DNA from: Pseudomonadota bacterium
GTDB lineage: Bacteria > Pseudomonadota > Alphaproteobacteria > Azospirillales > Azospirillaceae
Length of the DNA stretch: 7,366 nt
NCBI GenBank assembly: GCA_023416455.1
Contig: JAEZHQ010000638.1
Location: 1 to 7,366, forward strand
Direction of reading: 5' to 3'
Shown here in pieces: positions 1-5,840 of this stretch (position 1 is the first letter of the stretch; each line of letters starts with the position of its first letter). The position numbers and the translations under genes were made by a program. The notes under the pieces were generated by a model. It saw only the letters and a program-made list of their open reading frames with translations. It was not told where the DNA came from and searched no databases.

Positions 1-63
1 TTTTCCGGGGGCGGGGGGCGGCGGGCGGGGGGGGGGCCGGCGGCGACTCGGGTGCGGCGGCGT
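1..63. other. G-tract-rich flank downstream of the transglutaminase gene
   Basis: This stretch follows the stop codon of the minus-strand transglutaminase gene. On the plus strand, positions 7-36 hold G runs of 5, 6, 2, 3 and 10 separated by single C bases. That gives at least four tracts of three or more G with short loops, the classic pattern for an intramolecular G-quadruplex. On the transcribed minus-strand RNA it would read as C-rich. No start codon with a ribosome binding site for a following minus-strand gene is visible. Long G runs at a sequence edge can also be read or assembly errors, so exact run lengths should be treated with care. Confidence 0.5.
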
Positions 64-3000
64 TCAGCCGCGGCGCAGGTCGAGCGTCATGGGGAACTGC
101 GGGTTGCGCTCCTCGGCAGGGGCGGCCATCGGCCCGGGCGTGTGCCCGAAGGGGAAGAAGCGCGCCAGCCGCCGTCCTTCCGCCTCGTTGGCGTTGACCG
201 GGAAGGACTCGTAGTTTCGCCCACCGGGATGCATGACATGGTAGGTGCAGCCGCCGATGGAGCGTTCCGCCCACAGGTCGAGGATGTCGAAGACCAAGGG
301 CGAATGGACCGGAATGGTCGGATGCAGGCAGGAGGGTGGCTGCCAGGCACGGTAGCGCACCCCGCCGACGAACTCGCCCTCGGTGCCGGTGGGGACCAGC
401 GGCACCCGCCGGCCGTTGCAGGTGATGGCGTAGCGGGCGTCGGTCAGCCCGGTGACGCGCACCTGGAGCCGCTCCACGGAGCTGTCCACATAGCGCACCG
501 CGCCGCCGCCGCCCGGCTCCTCGCCAAGCACATGCCAGGGCTCCAGCGCCATGCGCAGCTCCAGCGTCATGCCGCGCTGGCTGACCCGGCCATAGACCGG
601 GAAGCGGAAGTTCATGTGCGGAGCAAACCACGATTCATCAAAGGGATATCCGACGTCGTTGAGATCCGACAACACGTCGGCAAGGTCCTGCTGCACGAAG
701 AAGGGGAGCATGAAGCGGTCGTGCAGCTCGGTGCCCCAGCGGACCAGCCGGCCCTTGTAGGGCGTCTTCCAGAAGCGCGCGACGAGCGCCCGCATCAGGA
801 GCTGCTGGGTCAGGCTCATTTCGGCGTGCGGCGGCATCTCGAAGGCGCGGAACTCGACCAGCCCGAGGCGTCCGCTGGCGCTGTCCGGCGAGTAGAGCTT
901 GTCGATGCAGAACTCCGCCCGGTGGGTGTTGCCCTGGACGTCGGTCAGCAGGTTGCGCAGCACGCGGTCGACCAGCCAGGGCGGGCAGGCGCCGGAGGCG
1001 GCGGCCCGGTCGATCTGGTCGAAGGCGATGTCCAGCTCGTACAGCGTGTCGTCGCGGGCCTCGTCGACGCGGGGGGCCTGGCTGGTCGGGCCGATGAACA
1101 GGCCGGCGAAGACGTAGGACAGCGCCGGGTGGTTCTGCCAGTAGCCGATCAGGCTGCGCAGCAGGTCCGGACGGCGCAGGAAGGGGCTGTCCGCCGGGGT
1201 GGCGCCGCCCATGACCACGTGGTTGCCGCCGCCGGTGCCGCAGTGGCGGCCGTCGATCATGAACTTCTCGGCGCCCAGGCGCGACTGGCGGGCGTCCTCG
1301 TAGAGGGCGGCGGTGTTGCGCACCAGCTCGTCCCAGGAATGGGCGGGGTGGATGTTCACCTCGATCACGCCGGGGTCGGGGGTGACCGCCAGGCTGTTCA
1401 GGCGCGGGTCGCGCGGCGGCTGGTAGCCCTCGATCACCACGGGCATCTCCAGCTCGACGGCGGTCGCCTCGATCTCCGCCAGCATCGCCAGATAATCCTC
1501 CAGCGTGTTCATGGGCGGCATGAACAGGTGGATGCGGCCGTTGCGCGCCTCGCAGGTGAGGGCGGTGCGGACGATCCACCAGGCCGACTTGCCCTCCTCG
1601 GGCAGCTCGCTGCGCACCTCGGCCATGGCGCGCTGGACGTGGGCGCGGCGGCGGTCGCCGCGGTCGGCCCCGTCGCCGCCGGTCTCCGGCCGGGCGTGCT
1701 GGCGCAGCGGCACCCGGTTGGGCGGCAGCGGCGCGCGCTCCTCGAAGGGGTCGGTTTCCCAGGAGTAGGGATAATCCTGCGGGGCGACCCAGGGCAGGGA
1801 GCCCAGCGGCAGGCGGTAGCCGACCGGGCTGTCGCCCGGGGTCAGCAGCAGCCGTTCCTGGCGCAGCGGCCAGGCGCTGGACAGCCACACCGGCCCCTGC
1901 TGCGTCACCTTCCGGTTGATGGGCAGGGCGAAGCCCACCGGCTCGCCCAGGCCGCGGGCGAAGACGCGGGCCAGCCGCGCCCGCTCCTCCTTGTCCTCCA
2001 GCTTGCTGTCCAGCGGATCGACGTTGACCGGCAGCAGCGACTCGCGGCGCAGATAGTGCCAGGGGTCCTCGTAGGCGGCGAGCACCAGCGCGGGGTCGAG
2101 GCCGAGCTTGCGGGCCAGGGACACCAGGAAGGCGCCGGCGTCCTCGGTGGTGTGGCCGTAGTCGGTGTCCTCGCGCGCCAGCAGGTCGGCGTTGGCCCAC
2201 AGCGCCTCGCCGTCGCGGCGCCAATAGACGGTCATCGCCCAGCGCGGCAGCGACTCGCCGGGGTACCATTTGCCCTGGCCGAAATGCAGCAGGCCGCCGG
2301 GCGCGAAGCGGCGCGCCAGCCGGTGCACGAGGTCGGCGGCCAGCTTGCGCTTGGCGGGGCCGAGGGCCGCGGTGTTCCATTCCGCCCCGTCCATGTCGTC
2401 GATGGACACGAAGGTCGGCTCGCCGCCCATGGTCAGGCGGACGTCGGCGGCTTCCATCTCCTCGTCGATGCGGTGGCCGAGCCGCTCGATGGCGCTCCAC
2501 TGCCGCGGCGTGTAGGGCTTGGTGACGCGCGGGGCCTCGTAGATGCGGGTCACCGACATGGTGTGGCCGAACTCCACCTCGCACTCATCGACCAGACCGG
2601 CGATGGGGGCGGCCGAGGAGGCGTCGGGCGTGCAGGCCAGCGGAATGTGGCCCTCGCCGGCCAACAGGCCGGAGGTGGGATCGAGCCCGACCCAGCCGGC
2701 TCCGGGCAGGAACACCTCGGTCCAGGCGTGCAGGTCGGTGAAGTCGGCCTCCGGTCCCGACGGGCCGTCCAGCGCCTTCTGGTCGGCGGTGAGCTGGATC
2801 AGGTAGCCGGACACGAAGCGCGCCGCCAGCCCCATGTGCCGCAGGATCTGCACCAGCAGCCAGGCCGAATCGCGGCAGGAGCCGGTGCGCTTGCCCAGCG
2901 TCTCCTCGCAGCTCTGGATGCCCGGTTCCAGCCGGATGACGTAGCCGATCTCCCCCTGCAAGCGCTGGTTGACCGTGACCAGGAAGTCGATGGTGGGAAC

Positions 3001-3414
3001 CGGCTCGCGCGGGATGGTGGCGAGGTAGGCGCGCAGGCGCGGCCCCGGCTCCTCCGTCTCCAGATAGGGGCGAAGCTCGCGCTTCAGCCACGGCTCGTAG
3101 TCGAAGGGCGCCTTGTTGGCCTTCTCTTCCAGGAAGAAGTCGAAGGGGTTGATGGCGGCGATTTCGGCGACGAGGTCGACCTCGACCGCGAACACGCGCG
3201 TCTTCTCCGGAAAGACGAAGCGCGCCTGGTGGTTCGACTGGGGATCCTGCTGCCAGTTGAGGAAATGCTGCTTCGGCGTCACGCGCAGCGAATAGCTGAG
3301 GATCGGCGTGCGGCAGTGCGGGGCCGGGCGCAGCCGGACGATCTGTGGACCGAGCGAGACCAGCCGGTCGTAGCGGTAGACGGTCTTGTGATTCAGCGCT
3401 ACGTGGATCGCCAT
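64..3414 (-). CDS. Transglutaminase-like protein with C-terminal DUF2126 (amidoligase-like) region
   Basis: This is a 1116-residue protein, complete from ATG to TGA. Residues about 1-110 match the bacterial transglutaminase N-terminal region (start MAIHVALNHKTVYRYDR). Residues about 140-260 are the transglutaminase core: the probable catalytic Cys180 lies in GKRTGSCRDSAW, His229 in DLHAWTEVF and Asp245 in GLDPTSG, so the Cys-His-Asp triad looks intact. From about residue 315 to the end is the DUF2126 region, with GGEPTFVSIDD (330-340), HFGQGKWYPGES (377-388), GRHCGTGGGNHVVMGG (722-737) and LVEFRAFEMPPH (852-863). DUF2126 has been linked to the glutamine-synthetase/GCS-like COOH-NH2 ligase fold. 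The full length and two-part layout match the large alphaproteobacterial members. A charged, arginine-rich linker lies near residues 565-600. There is no signal peptide or membrane segment, so it is probably cytoplasmic. Its substrate is unknown; homologues usually sit with circularly permuted ATP-grasp and alpha-E proteins, which are not in this window. The start is supported by family N-terminal similarity; the upstream GGGTGG is only a modest ribosome binding site. Confidence 0.95.
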   Translation of the reverse strand: MAIHVALNHKTVYRYDRLVSLGPQIVRLRPAPHCRTPILSYSLRVTPKQHFLNWQQDPQSNHQARFVFPEKTRVFAVEVDLVAEIAAINPFDFFLEEKANKAPFDYEPWLKRELRPYLETEEPGPRLRAYLATIPREPVPTIDFLVTVNQRLQGEIGYVIRLEPGIQSCEETLGKRTGSCRDSAWLLVQILRHMGLAARFVSGYLIQLTADQKALDGPSGPEADFTDLHAWTEVFLPGAGWVGLDPTSGLLAGEGHIPLACTPDASSAAPIAGLVDECEVEFGHTMSVTRIYEAPRVTKPYTPRQWSAIERLGHRIDEEMEAADVRLTMGGEPTFVSIDDMDGAEWNTAALGPAKRKLAADLVHRLARRFAPGGLLHFGQGKWYPGESLPRWAMTVYWRRDGEALWANADLLAREDTDYGHTTEDAGAFLVSLARKLGLDPALVLAAYEDPWHYLRRESLLPVNVDPLDSKLEDKEERARLARVFARGLGEPVGFALPINRKVTQQGPVWLSSAWPLRQERLLLTPGDSPVGYRLPLGSLPWVAPQDYPYSWETDPFEERAPLPPNRVPLRQHARPETGGDGADRGDRRRAHVQRAMAEVRSELPEEGKSAWWIVRTALTCEARNGRIHLFMPPMNTLEDYLAMLAEIEATAVELEMPVVIEGYQPPRDPRLNSLAVTPDPGVIEVNIHPAHSWDELVRNTAALYEDARQSRLGAEKFMIDGRHCGTGGGNHVVMGGATPADSPFLRRPDLLRSLIGYWQNHPALSYVFAGLFIGPTSQAPRVDEARDDTLYELDIAFDQIDRAAASGACPPWLVDRVLRNLLTDVQGNTHRAEFCIDKLYSPDSASGRLGLVEFRAFEMPPHAEMSLTQQLLMRALVARFWKTPYKGRLVRWGTELHDRFMLPFFVQQDLADVLSDLNDVGYPFDESWFAPHMNFRFPVYGRVSQRGMTLELRMALEPWHVLGEEPGGGGAVRYVDSSVERLQVRVTGLTDARYAITCNGRRVPLVPTGTEGEFVGGVRYRAWQPPSCLHPTIPVHSPLVFDILDLWAERSIGGCTYHVMHPGGRNYESFPVNANEAEGRRLARFFPFGHTPGPMAAPAEERNPQFPMTLDLRRG

Positions 3415-3642
3415 ATATGCCCACCCGTTTGCTGCGAAAAGCGGAGGCGCGCCGGGAGCAAGCCGTCGCGCCGGTGGCGCACGTTATCACCGTTGCGGCC
3501 CTGCGGACAGGAGGGTGATCCCGGAAGGAGAGCGAACGCCGCCGCCGCTCCCATTCCGGCGGCCGCATGGCCGCCCGCCGCCCGCTTTGCCCGGTTTTCC
3601 CCGCGGCGCCTCTCCGCACAGCTGCATCCATCGCCTTTTTTT

Positions 3643-3656
3643 CGCGGCTTTCCGCG
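3643..3656. repeat. Small inverted repeat next to a T7 run
   Basis: The arms CGCGG (3643-3647) and CCGCG (3652-3656) flank the loop CTTT and are directly preceded by T7 (3636-3642). It resembles a terminator, but the T run is on the wrong side: plus-strand RNA would have U7 before the hairpin, and minus-strand RNA would have A7 after it. It overlaps the area expected for the -35 element of the plus-strand gene, so a protein-binding role is possible. The sequence alone does not show one. Confidence 0.35.
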
Positions 3657-3679
3657 CGTATAAGGGGGGGCTGTATGAT
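3649..3679 (+). promoter_or_regulatory. Candidate promoter for the 300-residue gene
   Basis: Two -10-like hexamers occur in this otherwise very G+C-rich region: TATAAG at 3659-3664 and TATGAT at 3674-3679. TATGAT is preceded by TG, as in extended -10 elements, though without the usual one-base gap. No good TTGACA-like -35 sits 16-18 bases upstream of either. If TATGAT is used, the transcript would have an untranslated leader of about 100 bases that includes the GGCC palindrome and the leader ORF. This is a weak inference from hexamer match and position only. Confidence 0.3.
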
Positions 3680-3691
3680 TGCGAATGAGTG

Positions 3692-3703
3692 GGCCGGCCG
3701 GCC
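3692..3703. repeat. GGCC-repeat palindrome
   Basis: GGCCGGCCGGCC is fully self-complementary and lies in the probable 5' leader of the downstream plus-strand gene. It could fold in RNA or simply reflect base composition. No partner copy was noticed elsewhere in the window. Confidence 0.4.
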
Positions 3704-3738
3704 TTGCCCTCGCGGGTGGCTGAGGCGGGGGGCCGGTC

Positions 3739-3749
3739 AAGGGGAAGGA
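3739..3749 (+). promoter_or_regulatory. Strong ribosome binding site of the leader ORF
   Basis: AAGGGGAAGGA is a purine-rich stretch holding two Shine-Dalgarno-like cores. It ends 8 bases before the GTG at 3758, an ideal spacing. It is stronger than the GGAG (3774-3777) found 9 bases before the ATG of the main gene, which suggests that ribosomes may load here first. Confidence 0.45.
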
Positions 3750-3757
3750 CAACAAGC

Positions 3758-3790
3758 GTGGCACGGTTGCGCCGGAGCCTTCGCCGATGA
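3758..3790 (+). CDS. Possible 10-codon arginine-rich leader peptide
   Basis: The frame GTG-GCA-CGG-TTG-CGC-CGG-AGC-CTT-CGC-CGA-TGA would encode MARLRRSLRR, with five arginines in ten residues. It has a strong, well-spaced ribosome binding site at 3739-3749. Its TGA overlaps the ATG of the next gene in an ATGA junction (3787-3790), the arrangement typical of translational coupling. The final sense codon before the stop is CGA, usually the rarest arginine codon in high-GC genomes. A frame this short can arise by chance, and GTG is a weaker start, so this is a candidate and not an established gene. Alternatively, the purine stretch may merely enhance initiation at 3787. Confidence 0.35.
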   Translation: MARLRRSLRR

Positions 3791-4689
3791 GCGGCGGCCT
3801 GTCATCGGGGACCCTCGGCATGGGTGGCGCCGGACGTGGCGTCGTCACAGGTAAATACTTTAATTTCAAGCCTCTGCCGCCGCCTGCTGATGTGTTGGGC
3901 AATCCGCTGGTGGTGCCCGGCCTGCCCACCCACAAGCTTCCCAAGGAGACCTGGCGCAGCCGGTTGCAACGCCATCTGGCGCGCTTCCACATCGGCAGCC
4001 AGTCGGCGCAGACCAAGCTGCGCTGGAAGGTGCAGGACACCATCACCTCGGTCATCGCCTCGGTGTCGCCGGCGGTGACCCTGGCGGCGGAAGGACGGTC
4101 GCCGATGCGCCGGAGCGCGGCCCGCGTTCCGGTGATCGTGGTGCGCCATCCCTACCATTTGCGGCATGTCTTTGAGATGATCCCTCAGCTCCCCAACGCC
4201 GTGGCGCCCGAGCGGCGGTTCCTGGAGCTGCTGATGGGCCGCCTGCTGCGCAGGTACGGCGAGCAGATGGGTTTGGTGAAGGGCAGCCCCTTCTCCTTTG
4301 AAAACGAGTCCCGCGAGTATTTTTTTGCCGGATTCAAGCTGGAGAAACAGATAAAGAAAGTCAATAATCCCGACGAACGCTTTGCCGCTCTGCAAGCAAT
4401 TTATATAAATTACTTCCATGGTCGCAATTATTATTATTACGCGCTGCTGAGACGGGAGAAGCTGGCACCGGACAACAAGCTTTTCATGCTGTTTTCACGG
4501 GCGGTGTATTTCATGGCGCGCATCGACTGGAACGGCGAGCTGATGGAAAAGCCCAGCGCGCGGGCGCTGCCCAGCCGCGAGGAGATGATGTTCTTCGTCG
4601 AGCGTGACCGCACGGTGCTGACCCGCTACCGCAGCGACCAGGACTTCCAACGACAGATCAAGTCTGTTCTGGAAGCCTTTCCGGAATAA
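3787..4689 (+). CDS. Hypothetical protein, 300 residues, with A+T-rich and tyrosine-rich centre
   Basis: I do not recognise this protein. ATG 3787 is the first start in its frame after an in-frame TGA at 3721, and GGAG (3774-3777) lies 9 bases upstream. It ends with TAA at 4689. The N-terminus is glycine-rich (residues 1-22), followed by a proline-rich stretch (29-52) with PLPPPADVLGNPLVVPGLP. The middle has a histidine/arginine cluster, RHPYHLRHVFEMIPQL (120-135). Residues about 140-250 look mostly helical, with an aromatic-rich section IYINYFHGRNYYYYALLRR (205-223) containing four consecutive tyrosines. No signal peptide, membrane segment or known catalytic motif is evident. Codon use changes inside the gene: bases 4321-4440 are 44/120 G+C and use AAA, AAT, TAT and TTT codons that are rare in neighbouring genes. 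That could mean acquisition by transfer, relaxed selection, or constraint on a Lys/Asn/Tyr-rich core. It is divergent from the transglutaminase gene and convergent with the epimerase gene, so it is probably monocistronic. Confidence 0.85.
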   Translation: MSGGLSSGTLGMGGAGRGVVTGKYFNFKPLPPPADVLGNPLVVPGLPTHKLPKETWRSRLQRHLARFHIGSQSAQTKLRWKVQDTITSVIASVSPAVTLAAEGRSPMRRSAARVPVIVVRHPYHLRHVFEMIPQLPNAVAPERRFLELLMGRLLRRYGEQMGLVKGSPFSFENESREYFFAGFKLEKQIKKVNNPDERFAALQAIYINYFHGRNYYYYALLRREKLAPDNKLFMLFSRAVYFMARIDWNGELMEKPSARALPSREEMMFFVERDRTVLTRYRSDQDFQRQIKSVLEAFPE

Positions 4690-4709
4690 CGATTTTCTGT
4701 GAGGACCCC

Positions 4710-4723
4710 GACCGCCGGCGGTC
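4710..4723. terminator. Palindrome between convergent genes, possible bidirectional terminator
   Basis: GACCGCCGGCGGTC is a perfect 14-base palindrome, 20 bases past the TAA of the plus-strand gene. It can fold as a five-pair stem (GACCG/CGGTC) with a CCGG loop on either strand. It is followed by TCTCAT on the plus strand and by GGGGTCC on the minus strand, so neither side has a proper U tract. Its position between two convergent stops favours a transcription-ending role, but it is not a textbook intrinsic terminator. Confidence 0.4.
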
Positions 4724-4733
4724 TCTCATACCG

Positions 4734-4763
4734 ATGGCGCCAGATGGCTTCCACAAGCGCCAT
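4734..4763. repeat. Inverted repeat ATGGCGC/GCGCCAT between convergent genes
   Basis: The arms ATGGCGC (4734-4740) and GCGCCAT (4757-4763) are perfect seven-base complements around a 16-base spacer. The repeat lies 10 bases beyond the stop codon of the minus-strand epimerase gene. Together with the palindrome at 4710-4723 it fills most of the 84-base convergent gap, consistent with transcript-end structure for one or both genes. No U run follows it on either strand. Confidence 0.35.
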
Positions 4764-4773
4764 GGGTCCAATA

Positions 4774-5688
4774 TCAGGCGGGCTCCAGGCGAAAGCGGAC
4801 GGTGCCGCTCAGCCGCTTGCCCGGGGTTAGCGCGCACAGGCCGGAGTCCGGCTCGGCCGCCCGGTTGACGGCGTCGGTCATGTGGCTGACCGGCTCGACG
4901 CACAGATAGTCCTCGCCGCGCGGCGCGTATATGACCAGATGGCCGAATGGGCCGTCCGCCTGGATCGACAGGCGCCGCGCCGGGGCGCCGCCCGACGCCG
5001 GCCAGAGCAGGGTGGCGCGGCCGTCCCAGCCGGTGAAGCCGTTGTCCAGAACCGTCCGGTCCATCGCCACCCCCCGCGGGAAGGCCCAGGCGGCGGGAAG
5101 CGGCGTGCGTTCGCCCGGCAGCAGGGAGCCGTCGTTCAGCCAGACGCCGCCGACCCGTGCCGTCAGGACCGTGCCGGGCGGCTTGGGCAGATAGGGATGG
5201 AGGCCGATCCCGGCCGGCATGGGACCATCGCCCTCGTTGGTGAGGGCGATGGCGACGGTCAGCCCGTCCTCGTCCAGGGTGATGGTCTGGGTGGCGCTGT
5301 AGGCCCAGGGCCAGGCGTCGGCCGCGTGACGGAAGGCCAGCCGGACGGACGGCCCGGCGCGTTCCTCGACGGTCCAGTCCGCGGTCCAGCCGTGACCGTG
5401 GATGGCGTGCGGGCCGCCCATCGGATCCGGAGGCAGCCGCACCGCGCGCCCGTCGAACCGGAAGCGGCCGGCGGCGATCCGGTTGGAGTAGGGGATCAGC
5501 GGGAAGCAGCCCATGTCGATGGCCGACCCGCCGCGCAGCGCGCCGGCGGAGGCCGGGCGCACCAGCTCCACCGTCCCATCGGCCCCATGCCAGGCGAGGC
5601 GGGCGATGGAACCGCCGCGCCGCGGGCACAGCGTGCATTCCATGGCGCCGCGGCGCAGGGTCACGATGTCGTCGGCGTCGGCACCCAT
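4774..5688 (-). CDS. Aldose 1-epimerase (galactose mutarotase-like), YphB-type
   Basis: This 304-residue protein interconverts the alpha and beta anomers of a free sugar (mutarotation) by acid-base catalysis, probably in the cytoplasm. Family signatures appear in order: GGSIARL (25-31), FPLIPYSNRIAAGRF (62-76) with the sugar-binding Asn-Arg pair, HAIHGHGW (94-101), GIGLHPYL (160-167) with the probable catalytic His164, and CVEPVSHMTDAVN (263-275) with the probable catalytic base Glu265. The EPVSHMTDA form is typical of the YphB-like subgroup. The frame stays open upstream to an ATG at 5859, but the extra 57 residues are Arg/Cys-rich, unlike the family. The ATG at 5688 gives the family N-terminus (DIVTLRRGAMECTL) and is preceded by GAGGGGG (minus strand, 5700-5694) at suitable spacing, so I chose it. 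The preferred sugar cannot be deduced; no sugar transport or catabolic gene lies beside it. Confidence 0.93.
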   Translation of the reverse strand: MGADADDIVTLRRGAMECTLCPRRGGSIARLAWHGADGTVELVRPASAGALRGGSAIDMGCFPLIPYSNRIAAGRFRFDGRAVRLPPDPMGGPHAIHGHGWTADWTVEERAGPSVRLAFRHAADAWPWAYSATQTITLDEDGLTVAIALTNEGDGPMPAGIGLHPYLPKPPGTVLTARVGGVWLNDGSLLPGERTPLPAAWAFPRGVAMDRTVLDNGFTGWDGRATLLWPASGGAPARRLSIQADGPFGHLVIYAPRGEDYLCVEPVSHMTDAVNRAAEPDSGLCALTPGKRLSGTVRFRLEPA

Positions 5689-5840
5689 CTCGGCCCCCTC
5701 GCGGTCGGTCGCGCGCCGGGTATCGCACAGGCGGCGGGGGAAGGGAAGGGTATCGCCGCGCCACGGCGGAGCGGATATATACGGGCTGTTTACCGTACGG
5801 CGCCGACAATGCGCCCGCGCACCAACACCGCAGGGACAGC
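5689..5840. promoter_or_regulatory. Divergent promoter region with an A+T island
   Basis: These 152 bases separate the epimerase gene (minus) from the GTG-started gene (plus). The only A+T-rich spot is GGATATATACGG (5773-5784), where TATATA could serve as a -10 in either direction. A partial -35 for the minus strand, TTGTCG (plus-strand 5804-5809), is spaced too far (22 bases) to be convincing. The 8-base palindrome CCGTACGG (5793-5800) next to the island could be an operator half or chance. The A+T island is the best guess for promoter DNA, but strand and exact elements cannot be fixed from the sequence. Confidence 0.3.

Larger units (their letters stand above)
3415..3786. other. Divergent intergenic region (372 bases)
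   Basis: This lies between the divergently transcribed transglutaminase gene (minus) and the 300-residue gene (plus), and must carry both promoters. Visible landmarks are: GTGATAAC on the minus strand near 3483-3493, a possible but unconvincing -10 for the transglutaminase gene; T7 at 3636-3642 followed by the inverted repeat CGCGG-CTTT-CCGCG (3643-3656); TATAAG (3659-3664) running into G7 (3664-3670); TATGAT (3674-3679); and the self-complementary 12-mer GGCCGGCCGGCC (3692-3703). Small open frames cross it, including a plus-strand frame starting at 3567 with an internal ATG at 3675. Only the leader ORF at 3758-3790 has a good ribosome binding site at proper spacing. Confidence 0.6.

Noticed and set aside
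638..3631. Minus-strand frames 638-2584 and 2585-3631 in another phase of the transglutaminase gene
   Set aside because: Both are Arg/Pro/Ala/Gly-rich shadow translations of the real gene in a shifted frame. They lack family motifs, and the true frame is intact with no frameshift.
3636..3656. T7 plus hairpin as an intrinsic terminator
   Set aside because: The U run would come before the hairpin on the plus-strand RNA and become an A run on the minus-strand RNA, so neither orientation fits.
52..3663. A 1203-codon plus-strand open frame fully antisense to the transglutaminase gene
   Set aside because: Its product is a monotonous Gly/Ala/Val/Arg/Gln-rich sequence with no domain pattern, while the minus strand encodes a clear conserved protein. 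In high-GC genomes, codons ending in G or C on one strand suppress stops on the other, producing such frames.
3567..3854. Plus-strand 95-codon frame, with an internal ATG at 3675
   Set aside because: It overlaps the start of the 300-residue gene in another phase, has an Arg/Trp/Pro-rich composition, and the ATG at 3675 lies only four bases after the G7 run. The spacing and protein are unconvincing.
3399..4419. Minus-strand frames 3399-4055 and 3802-4419 across the intergenic region and the 300-residue gene
   Set aside because: They run across the divergent promoter region or antisense to the gene with better start context and composition. No ribosome binding site or recognisable protein supports them.
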